Shown here: piece by piece, positions 1 through 8,992 of the stretch
Layout of the letters: the number at the start of each line of letters is the position of its first letter
Position numbering within the stretch: the stretch's first letter is position 1
Made by a program: the position numbers and the translations under genes
Notes under the pieces: model-generated
Told to the model about the DNA's origin: nothing
The model's database searches: none
The model's input: the letters and a program-made list of their open reading frames with translations, nothing else
Assembly (NCBI RefSeq): GCF_036884655.1
Contig: NC_088355.1
Location: forward strand, 25,357,001 to 25,421,000
From: Musa acuminata AAA Group
Taxonomy: Eukaryota; Streptophyta; Magnoliopsida; Zingiberales; Musaceae
Length of the DNA stretch: 64,000 nucleotides
Reading direction: 5' to 3'

Positions 1-61
1 AGTAGAAGAACAGGTCATTAAATATCCAGAAGAGAGCATTGAACATAAAGAAGAAGATGCA

Positions 62-301
62 CTTCACCCGAAGAGAAAAAGATATTTTTATCAAATTTAA
101 TTTTGCTATATTAGCTAAAGATCTTGGGAATGATGCCAAATAATGTACCCACAGGTAGTTATAGTCTACAGCATGTGTAGTCATAACTATCGCATACGCA
201 CTCTATGAGTTACTTGGCTTTGTCTATGACTTGTATAGATAAAGCTATTTGTAGAAACTTTACACATAATCAATTTACTTTTAATTACCAAAAAAAAAAA
301 A
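62..301 (+). mobile_element. 5'-truncated LINE insertion, 240 bp
   Basis: Last codons of LINE ORF2 (frame ending KDIFIKFNF), the LINE 3' UTR and a poly(A) tail, matching the ends of the two long LINEs at 33878-43109. Flanked by the direct repeat AAGATGCA at 54-61 and 302-309. The reading frame of the gypsy host resumes after the tail with duplicated residues, as expected for target-primed reverse transcription. Confidence 0.93.
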
Positions 302-2490
302 AAGATGCAGAAGAAGAGCCACAACCGACCGAAGTTACGGTACATGCACTAGCCAACTACTCAAACCCGCAAACGATGAAAGTTGGAGGCCTTCTCAAAC
401 AACAACCGATCACTGTTTTCATCGACACGGGCAGCACTAATAATATCCTAAACAATAAGGTTGCTATCCGAATGGCATTACCTATCGAGAATCGCTGCAG
501 GTTTGATGTTAAGGTCACCGACAGACAGATTTTGAAGTGTGATCGTAGGCGCCCGTAGGAGAAACTATTGTTGCAGGACCAAGAGATAATTGTAGATTTC
601 TTCCTTCTTCCTCTTGATGATCATGAGGCCATGCTCAGAATTAAATGGTTGACAACATTAGGTGATTTTTCTTGGAATTTTATGAAACTAATTATGAAAT
701 TTTACAGTAAGGAGAAATAGGTGATACTGCACGGGAAACGTGGGGGCGACGTAACGATGATTTGCACACAACAAATGAAGAAGGTTTTGCATAAAGCATG
801 CAGTGGCTTTTTGGTACAACTTGAGCAGCAAACTAAGGGAGAGTCAACAGAATTTGAAGATCCAAATCTACTTCGTTTGCTTGCTGAATTTTTAGATATA
901 TTTGACGAACCGCGCAACCTACCTCTTACCCGCCGGCATGATTATTATATAATGATTATTCCAGGCAAACCTCCAGCAAATGCTTAGCCATATCAGTATC
1001 CACATCTCCAGAAGGATGAAATAGAATGGATTGTAAAAGAGATTCTCGAAACAGGAGTTATTCGGCCATGTTGCAGCCCCTACTCTTCACCGATGCTCCC
1101 CATACGAAAGAAGGACAGAACATGACGATTATGTGTTGACTACCGAGCTCTTAATGGCATAACCATCAAGGATAAATACCCTATTCTAGTAGTAGTTGAA
1201 TTGCTTGATGAAAGGGAGCACAAATCTTCACAAAGCTGGACCTTCGATCCGGGTTTCATCAAATACAAGTATGTGAATAAGACATACCGAAAGCCACCTT
1301 TTGAACACACAACAACCACTATGAATTTTTGCTTTCTTCAAAAGAAGGTGGAATATCTTGGGCATATCATATCAGAGGAAGGTGTGGCAGAAGACCCCTT
1401 CAAAATTGAAGCAATGCAAAACTGGCCTACCCCGAGGAACATAAAATTGCTACATGGCTTTCTGGGTTTAACAGGCTACTACTGCAAGTTCGTGAAAAAC
1501 TATGGCGACATTAGTGCACCACTTACTTCCTTACTGAAAAAAGATATCCTCCAATGGTCGGATAGAGCCTCCGTTGCCTTCGACAAACTTAAGGCAACCA
1601 TGACGACGACGCCGGTGCTAACACTACCATATTTTAACCGACCCTTCATTATTGAGGTCGATGCATCTGGAGTCATAATTGGAGCCATTCTCATGCAAGA
1701 TGGTCAACCACTCGTATACACTAGCAAGGCATTATCTCCCTCCCATCAAAATAAGTCAACATATGATAAGGAGTTGCTCGCCATTATGCGCGTAGCAACG
1801 AGGTGGAGAATGTTCTTTTTGGAGCGAAAGATACCATCCCCTGAGCAGCAAAAATGGGTAACAAAACTTATTGGAATTGATTTTGAAATAACTTACAAAA
1901 AGGGGAAAGAGAATGTTCTTGCAGATGCGCTTTCGCAGCTACCCGAGCAAGTTGAAGTTTCGGTCGTTTCACTTTTGATCAGCGACTTCCTTGAGGATAT
2001 TAAGATGGAATGGTAGGAAGATTCAGATACTAGTAAGATTTTAAAAAAAATATTGGAGGAAGCACCAAACCCCATGGCTCATTACAATCGTGACTCAAAA
2101 GAATTATGCTATAAGGGATGCATTGTGCTTGTGACAAATTCTACTTGTATCTTCAAGAGTAGATTTTGGACAATATTATTCCATATGCAGGGTACTAAAT
2201 TGAAAAGGAGTATGACATATCACCCACAAACCAACAGCCAGACGGAAGTTTTAAATAGGTGCTTGGAGACAGCCCAAAGCCACCCACCAAATATGACTAC
2301 CCAAAGAGAACTCCAGACCCAGCCAAGTGCCATTATTGATCGATGGATCGTGACTCGACGAAGACGACCCACTAATGAAGTACTAATAAAGTGGGTGAAT
2401 CTACCAATAGAAGATGCCACTTGAGAGAACTATGACGACTTGAAGAACAAATTCCCAGAATTCATGAATCATCAGCCTCGAGGACAAGGC

Positions 2491-2510
2491 TGATTTGAAG
2501 AGGGCGGGTC
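2491..2510 (+). promoter_or_regulatory. Polypurine tract of gypsy element J
   Basis: Purine-rich run directly 5' of the LTR start at 2511 (GAAGAGGGCGGGTC). It would prime plus-strand DNA synthesis. The same sequence borders the 3' LTR of copy F on the other strand. Confidence 0.65.
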
Positions 2511-2736
2511 TGTTAGGACTCTAGCTTGGAGAGTCCTAATTAAGAGGGACATTCATGTAAAACTGTTAGGACTCTAGCTAAGAGAGTCCTAATTGAGAGG
2601 GACATTCGGTTAGGACTCTAGCTAGGAGAGTCCTAATTGAGAGGGGCATTCAAGTATGAGGTGTTTTCTTAGAGAAGAATTATGAGTTGTAAGGGAATAG
2701 GAGTCTTGACTATGAGTCATACTAGGAGTTGGTTAG
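2511..2736 (+). repeat. 3' LTR of element J, first part
   Basis: Begins TGTTAGGACTCTAGCT. The terminal module, an inverted repeat AGGACTCT...AGAGTCCT, occurs three times (2511, 2564 and about 2609), so the U3 end has been tandemly amplified. The LTR is cut at 2736 by element A and resumes at 11566. Total LTR length without A is about 438 bp. Confidence 0.88.
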
Positions 2737-3669
2737 TGTTGAATCTCATATTTTGATGATGAAACTACTTGATATATGTTTATGATTTAATCTGCGTTTT
2801 GAGTGACGCAGGATTCTTCGATCAGGATGAGACAATTAAAGCAGGAAAATCATGTTGTGCCGAAGGAACATGTCAGAAGATTGGACGTTGGGCCGGTGGA
2901 TCGGTCGGCGTATCGACAGAAGGCTTAGGGCCGTGGACTCGGGCATCGGGCCAAGAAGAGCGGGTATTGTGCCAAGGATATCGGAGTTGCGGAGTCAACT
3001 GGCCGATTGGGCAATAGGCTGCACGAGAGGACGATGCGCCGAAGAATCGGACGAAACGTCGAGGGACCAATGACATGTCGGACAACTTGGTTAATTGCTT
3101 AGGATTAATTGTCTCGATTGAAGTTTTGTTTTGTTGTGCAGGATTAACTATGATAACAATGAAGACATAAAGCGAAACAAAGTGTCGGAGTCAAGCACGA
3201 AGGATTTGTTGCGAGTTCGAGAGTTCGACGGAAGTCCGAAGGTTCGTCGGGAATGCTACCGGAACTAGCCGAGAATGAGTTGGGAGCTTGCCGAAGGGTT
3301 TTTCGGAAGCTCGCCGGAAGGTTCGTTGGAAGTTCACGGAGCTCGCCGAGAAAGATCGGAGCTTGCCGACGAAGCTCGTTGGAACTCGCTAAGATCAAAT
3401 CGTGAAGTCTAGGAGCTTGCCGGGAGTCCGCATAATGGTTTCCGAGAGTTCATCGGAAGACCGCCGGAAGTTTGCCGGAAGCTCGCTAGAAGAAGTCTTG
3501 ACTTGCGGACTTTGTAATAGCTTAGAAAATGTCTTTAAATTCATAGTTAGCACGTTAATTAGGGTTAGGATTAGGTGTTAATCCTATAACCCAAGTAGGG
3601 GCCAATTAGGCCAATGTTCGGACTGGTTTGGACCAAGTTTGGAGCCAAACCAAGTGAGCTGGAATAGTG

Positions 3670-4262
3670 AAAGAGGTGCCACCGCCAGGGTTGGAGGTAG
3701 CACCGCCCAGGCTATGTCTTCCAGCGAAGACTGGGCGGTGCAACCGCCCCAGCCAAGAGGTGCAACCGCCCAGGATATGTCTCCCAGCGAGACTGGGCGG
3801 TGCAACCGCCCCAGCCAAGAGGTGCAACCGCCCAGGGCTCAGTCTCCAAGCGAGACTGGGCGGTGCAACCTCCTCTGTCAAGAGGTAGCACCGCCAGAGC
3901 TCAAGTTTCGAGCTCTGCCAAGAGGTGCAACCACCGAGCTCGGTCTTCGAGCTCTGGCAGAGAGGTGCAACCTCTTTGGACAGGAGATGCATCGCCTAAG
4001 CTCGGTCTTCGAGCTCTGGCAGAGAGGTGCAACCACCTCTGGCAGAGAGGTGCAACCACCTCTGGCAGAGAGGTGCATCAGCCTGAGCTCAGTTTCGAGC
4101 TCTGCCAGGTGATGCAACCACCGAGCTCAAGTTTCGAGCTCTGCCAGGCGGTGCAACCACCGAGCTCAGTCTTCGAGCTCTGGCAGAGTGGTGCAATCGC
4201 CTGAGCTCAGTCTTCGAGCTCTGCCAGGCGGTGCCACCTCTCCAGTCAAGAGGTGCAACCGC
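3670..4262 (+). repeat. Palindromic GC-rich repeat array in U3 of A
   Basis: Diverged short units built on GGCGGTGCAACCGCC, a perfect 6-bp inverted repeat around GCA, alternating with GAGCTC-nGTCTTC-GAGCTC units. It lies directly upstream of the TATA box. The 3' LTR has the matching array at about 9924-10515 with small indels. The position suggests an enhancer or a structured-DNA block; the function is unknown. Confidence 0.85.
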
Positions 4263-4332
4263 CTGATCCCAGAATTCTGGGATTTGATCGATTTGATCGT
4301 TTTGAGCTCCAAATTTGAATTGGGTTGGGGCC

Positions 4333-4340
4333 TATAAATA
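4333..4340 (+). promoter_or_regulatory. TATA box of LTR promoter
   Basis: TATAAATA in the context GGGGCCTATAAATACCCC. The same box lies in the other family LTRs at 10584, 15690, 24812, 26768, 32964 and 44518. It divides the palindrome array (U3) from the downstream R/U5, so transcription probably starts about 25-35 bp further on. Confidence 0.8.
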
Positions 4341-4874
4341 CCCCACCCATTCAGCACTGAAAAGTAACAGATCCACACCGAATTCTTGATCTTTTCAGTG
4401 ATTCTAAGAGCTCAAATTTGTGTAAAGTCCTAAAGTTCTCCTCCTTCTGTTCTTCAAGTCTTGAGTTGTAAAGAGAGGAGAGAAAGGATCTGTAAAGGTT
4501 GTCTCCTAAGCCTGTCAAAAGGAGAGAAACTGTAAAAGGGCAGTTAGCCTTCGCCCATTGAAGGAAGGCAGCTAGTTGACGTCGGTGACCTCGTCGGAGG
4601 AGGAAGCCAAAAGTGGAGTAGGTCAAGACTGACCGAACCACTCTAAATCTCTAGTTTGCTTTTACCTTGAGCACTTTATCATTACTGCAAACCTCCTACA
4701 TTGCTACTGCCCTCTACGCCTTTACGAACGAGTTTCTAAGCTCTGATCTTTCAGAATCTGCATTCAAACGTAAATCGTGTTTTCGTACGATCTTCACACT
4801 GCAGTTTACGCTTACATTCAGATTCCATTTATAACTGCAAATTGCTTTCTACGTAAAACGCTTTTCAAGGTTCA

Positions 4875-5182
4875 AAACTGCTTTTAGACGCAAAACTACA
4901 TTTAGACGTAAAATTACGTTTAGACGTAAAACTGCATTTAGACGCAAAACTGCGTTTAGACGTAAAACTGCGTTTAGACGCAAAACTGCGTTTAGACGCA
5001 AAACTGCGTTTAGACGTAAAACTGCGTTTAGACGTAAAACTGCGTTTTGATGTAAAACTGCGTTTGGACGTAAAACTGAGTTTAGATGCAAACTGCGTTT
5101 AGACGCAAACTGTGTTTAGACGCAAACTGTGTTTAGACGCAAACTGCGCTTAGACGCAAAACTGCGCTTAGACGCAAACTGC
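4875..5182 (+). repeat. 18-bp tandem array in R/U5 of A
   Basis: About 17 diverged copies of a unit like GTTTAGACGTAAAACTGC; later copies lose an A and are 17 bp long. It lies downstream of the TATA box, so it should be in the RNA leader. The 3' LTR array (11127-11432) has a different mix of variants, with several GTTTTGACG units, showing local turnover. B and C hold only one to a few such units. Confidence 0.88.
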
Positions 5183-5313
5183 ACTGTGATTCTGCTTTTA
5201 TATCGAAATCATTTTTTATCGGACGAACGCAGCTTTAGCTTTTAAATTGCTGTAAGATTTCCGCTGCACTAATTCACCCCCCCCCCCCTCTTAGTGCTCT
5301 CGATCCTAACAAT

Positions 5314-5325
5314 TGGTATCAGAGC
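5314..5325 (+). promoter_or_regulatory. Primer binding site (tRNA-iMet type), element A
   Basis: TGGTATCAGAGC, complementary to the 3' end of plant initiator tRNA-Met, two bases after the LTR end at 5311. It sets the LTR boundary and minus-strand priming. Confidence 0.92.
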
Positions 5326-5361
5326 GGGGTATTTCTCATTTCGGATTTACACCTGAGAGAA

Positions 5362-6372
5362 ATGGCTCTTCAAGAGGGCTTTTCGGTCTTTCATCCACCG
5401 TTGTTTAACGGATTGGACTACACTTATTGGAAAACTCGAATGAGAGTTTTCTTGATTTCTACGAATTTAGACTTATGGAGTATCATTGAAAACGGTTTTC
5501 AACTTCCCTCCAAACCGATGAACGAATGGTCGGTTTTGGAGAAGAAGAATTTTTCTTTAAACGCAAAGGCTATGAATGCCTTATTTTGCGCATTGGACAA
5601 AAATGAGTTCAATCGGATTTCTACGTGTGAAACGACTTTTGACATTTGGCGAATTCTTGAAATCACGCACGAGGGAACTTGTAGAGTCAAACACTCGAAA
5701 GTTAACTTTTTATTGCATGATTTTGAGTTTTTTCAAATGCAACCAAGCGAGACTATAGGCGACATGTACACCCGTTTCACGGATGTCGTCAATAGTTTAA
5801 GAGCTCATGGAAAATGTTTTTCGGATTTTGAACTCGTAAACAAGATTTTGCGTTCTCTTTCTAAAAAGTGGGATTCAAAAGTAACTGCAATACAAGAAGC
5901 TAAAAATCTAAACAACTTACCACTTGAAGAACTAATTGGTTCATTGATGACATATGAAATGGTGCACAATGCACATGATGAACATGTTGAACACAATCAC
6001 CTTCCAAAGAACAGGAAGGATTTGGAACTCTGGACAAATGAATGCCACTTGAGCGATGACTCAAGTGATGAGGACAATGATGAACAAACCAACCTTCCAA
6101 AGAACAGGAAGGATTTGGGACATAGAACATTTGAAGACCACTCGAGCGTAAGCTCAAGTGATGGTGAACTTAAACTACAAATGAAACGAAAATTAAAAAG
6201 CAAAAAGAATGGAACTACTTGCTTTAAACGCAAGAAGAAGAACAAAAATTGGGATGAATCGAGCTCATCTGAAGACGAGAAAGTCAACAAAAGCGAGGCG
6301 ACAAAATACACCTTACCAGCCTACGACGTTGAGGTAATTAAAATGCCTTTGGTTTATTTTGAAATTACTTGA
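5362..6372 (+). CDS. gag: SIRE-like copia GAG, only ORF of element A (336 aa)
   Basis: Starts at the first ATG after the primer site (MALQEGFSVFHPPLFNGLDY). The N-terminal part (residues about 10-40) has the YWKTRMRVFL signature of copia gag. Residues about 60-205 form the UBN2/Retrotran_gag_2-like region, with MYTRFTDVVNSL and LPLEELIGSLMTYEM. Residues about 210-336 are hydrophilic, with two LPKNRKDL repeats, an acidic DDSSDEDNDE patch and lysine-rich stretches. No CCHC zinc knuckle follows, and the frame ends ...VYFEIT with no pol. It would form virus-like particles and package element RNA; loss of the nucleocapsid knuckle is notable. The B copy ends at the same codon, so this truncated length is a family trait. 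The frame is intact, but expression is unknown. Confidence 0.88.
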   Translation: MALQEGFSVFHPPLFNGLDYTYWKTRMRVFLISTNLDLWSIIENGFQLPSKPMNEWSVLEKKNFSLNAKAMNALFCALDKNEFNRISTCETTFDIWRILEITHEGTCRVKHSKVNFLLHDFEFFQMQPSETIGDMYTRFTDVVNSLRAHGKCFSDFELVNKILRSLSKKWDSKVTAIQEAKNLNNLPLEELIGSLMTYEMVHNAHDEHVEHNHLPKNRKDLELWTNECHLSDDSSDEDNDEQTNLPKNRKDLGHRTFEDHSSVSSSDGELKLQMKRKLKSKKNGTTCFKRKKKNKNWDESSSSEDEKVNKSEATKYTLPAYDVEVIKMPLVYFEIT

Positions 6373-8978
6373 TGCTTTCATGATATATTTTCTTTTTTAG
6401 TTTAGAATTAATTTTCTTGAAAATTACATGTTTAAAAATAAAAATACAAAAATTATGATCATGCTGATAATTTCGAAAATAATATTGCATATTTTATGAT
6501 AAACAAACAAAATGATTTTGATCATGGTTAAGAAGTAATAATGTGTATCATGTTTGATTAACATTGTTGAATGAAATCATGTTTGATTTAAAGTAATGTA
6601 TAAAGATGTAATATGAAATGGTTATTAACAATTTTATGCATGTGATTTTAAGTTATCCATGATCATGAGCTTGTTTGATCTTCTTGACTTAATTTTAAGA
6701 TCTATAGCAAAAATCATGTCTGAATATATGAAAGTGTTAATTTCATTTTTGGATTCACTTAACAATTGGTATCCTAACAATCAGATTCTCTCATACACTT
6801 ATGAAAAATATTTTTCTAAAATGGATTTGATGAAATGATTCCTGCTTATAAATTCCATCTTGAAATATGAATGATAGTGTTTTTGCTTACAAAGATTTGT
6901 TTCACGTTCATATCTCCTATGATTCATGTGCAGAAAAAGAATTTATAAATCATAATACAATGAGATTTCTTATGCAAAAATAAAGTGCTTTTGTGATTCT
7001 TTGCTAAAGAGAATAATTATTAAAATCATGATCTTGGTAATTATAACATGAAGCTCTTTATAAATCAAGATCGTTCATTATGCTCCCTACATTTATCAAA
7101 AAAGGAGTTCTTCAAATGAAATGCAATTCAATGAAGTGTCATATTGATATCTTGAAACTTGGAATATTTTAAAATGTGATCTTGATAAGAATGTTTCAAG
7201 TTGCTCTTTGTACTATATCTTTTCGAATGAATCATGAGCCTTGATATCATATATTTCATAATACAAGATTTCTTTGCCTTATGTCTTGAACTTTAATGCT
7301 TATCTTAATTTGGCATATAAAGACGAAGGCATGCTTAGGTGAAAAAGAATCTCTTAAAAAATGCTTTTCCCATCTGATCGAGATTAATGATTTCATGATA
7401 TTTTGTGAATCTCGAAATTAATTTTAATGACTAGATTATGAATTTCAAATTAATAATTTGATTTGAATAAGTTTTATCTAAATCATAATCTTGATCTTGC
7501 AAAATTGAAGTCACAAATAATATCTTGTGGTATTCATGAATTGATACTCACAATATGAAAGCATTGATATTCATGACTTGAATTGGATTGAAACATTGTA
7601 TGCTTAATTTAATCATTCTCCTATGTTTCAAAAATTCCTTAAATGCCTTATGTGATGATTGAAAACTAATCTGCTTTATGATGAATTACGAATCATGACT
7701 TGATCTATGATATAAATGTCTTGAAATGATTGAAATATTTAACACTTTTATGCTCTACCCCCTACTTTCTTCTTGTTTTCAATGATAAAATGGGGAGAAG
7801 TTTTGATCATGCATGGTAGGATATAACTTGACAAAATTGATACCATCATGATATGAAACATTAATGTAATTATGAATGGTGATATGATATCATGCATGTA
7901 ATACTTCAACTTATGATAATGATGCATGCAATGATAAAATATTCATGATGAAAAATTGTCTTGACATTCATAACTTGATTATCCATCATTTGTCATGATT
8001 TTGAAATCGTTCTAAAAGGAAAAGAGAACTACAAAACTGTATTCTCTCTTTCATTTTTACAATGACAAAGGGGGAGATAGCTAGCTTGTACAAGTCAAGA
8101 AGATGCAAAAACTTGATTGCGAGCTTGCCTATTTTAAGAAGCAAAGATTGCTAACTTGCTTATTTCAAGAAGAAAAATTGTCTTCTTGAACATCACTATC
8201 TTGAATATCTCAAGAAGCAAAACTTGCAATTTGCACATTGCAATAGGAAGCAAGAATCATGAGCTTACACAAGAAATTTATCTTGCATTTGCTTTCGAAA
8301 TTTTTGCTAGCTTATATATTGTGAAACTTGTATATCATAAAAATTGCTAGCTTGTTGGTTTAAAGAGAAACAAAAAGTTGCTATCTCAAAAGAAGAAAAT
8401 GTGCTATCTTGCCTATCTCAAGAGGCAAAAATGCTAACTTGCGCATCTAGCAAAATGAGCAAAATTTTCAAGAAGCAAGAGTTGCCTTCTTGAACATCTC
8501 TAATTTGCTAGCTTGTATAATATAGAACTTGCTATCTTGAACATTACCAAAAGTGCTATCTTATATGCTATAAAACTTCCATATCTAAAACTTGATAGCA
8601 TGAATGTTCTAAGCATGATGTAACACTTGCTAAATCTTCTAGCTCCAAGATTGCATGATGATAAAACTTGATATTATGATTTTCATGCAAAGAGTTGAAC
8701 CAATATCACACACAAACACTTGATTGTGATACTTCTCCTTTTTGTTGATGACAAAGGGGGAGAAGTATGTTGATGAAAGTATGTTGATGACATGACATGT
8801 GATGCATAAGTTTATGCATATGTTCATGTTGACGTATTGCAAGTATTCATGATGAATATTGCAATGACTTGAATTCAGTTTGAATTCAAGGTTCTATCAA
8901 TATGGCATATTGATAGGGGGAGTTTGTTTAAACTCCGGGAGTTAAGTTTAACTCCGTCATCAAGTGGTTGTCATCATC
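6373..8978 (+). other. Non-coding 3' internal region of element A
   Basis: AT-rich, with no supported gene. It holds several polypurine-like motifs (about 7789, 8067, 8753 and 8914), the last three in the context GACAAAGGGGGAGA or GATAGGGGGAG. A zone at 8078-8640 is rich in GCTAGCTTG, CTATCTTG and CAAGAAGCAA words. Near 6769 there is a primer-site mimic, AACAATTGGTATC. About 6700-6900 matches the stretch just after the pol stop in element D, so this is the post-pol region of an autonomous relative with pol removed. Confidence 0.75.
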
Positions 8979-8991
8979 AAAAAGGGGGAGA
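8979..8991 (+). promoter_or_regulatory. Polypurine tract of element A
   Basis: AAAAAGGGGGAGA immediately before the 3' LTR. The same tract precedes the 3' LTRs at 20666 and 43782, and a mutated one (GGGGTAGA) precedes the LTR at 31917. Confidence 0.88.
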
Positions 8992-8992
8992 T

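Larger units (their letters stand above)
1..2510 (+). pseudogene. Ty3/gypsy chromovirus pol remnant (element J)
   Basis: Degraded protease-RT-RNase H-integrase region of a gypsy element. Visible landmarks are a protease-like FIDTGSTNN around 418-446, an RT N-terminus with RLCVDYRALN around 1130-1155, an out-of-frame LDLRSGFHQI around 1240, RNase H sequence at 1560-1960, an integrase fragment with YHPQTNSQTEV around 2220, and a C-terminal chromo-like WVNLPIEDAT at about 2392-2421. There are several stops and frameshifts. The RT section with the FxDD catalytic motif and the integrase HHCC and first catalytic acids are missing. A further RNase H deletion near 1815 is not shared with copy F. The 5' half lies before the window. 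A LINE tail interrupts it at 62-301. The family looks like a Reina-type chromovirus; lineage confidence is moderate. Confidence 0.88.
2737..5311 (+). repeat. 5' LTR of element A
   Basis: Runs from TGTTGAATCTC to GATCCTAACA, 2575 bp, with TG/CA ends. U3 contains a conserved GC-rich stretch (about 2820-3070), a GGAGCTTGCCG/GAAGCTCGCCGG-rich section (3200-3500) and a palindrome array (3670-4262). A TATA box at 4333 is followed by a transcribed-leader-like part, an 18-bp tandem array (4875-5182) and a poly(C) tract just before the end. The 5' kilobase is open in several frames at once, but I see no coding signal. Confidence 0.92.

Noticed and set aside
2769..3085. Overlapping short ORFs repeated in every A-family LTR (for example frames starting MIYVYDLICVLSD and MTQDASIRMRQLK)
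   Set aside because: Three plus-strand frames and one minus-strand frame are open over the same bases, which reflects composition and lack of stops. The frames differ between copies by indel, and no frame shows a known domain.
3100..3150. Splice acceptor-like TTTGTTTTGTTGTGCAG/GATTAAC in A-family LTRs as evidence of an LTR-encoded intron
   Set aside because: A good acceptor-like string recurs in all copies, but no matching donor or coding exon could be supported from sequence alone.
3584..4204. Long repeat-encoded ORFs on both strands (AVAPLGWGGCTAQSS-like and ERCNHLWQRGATT-like)
   Set aside because: Translation of the palindromic GC repeats. Open frames appear on both strands and in several phases.
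4849..5091. Minus-strand ORF of VLRLNA repeats
   Set aside because: Direct translation of the 18-bp tandem array, whose length is a multiple of three. There is no start context or domain.
4875..5182. CRISPR-like array
   Set aside because: Units are contiguous 17-18 bp repeats with no unique spacers, and it lies inside an LTR of a plant element.
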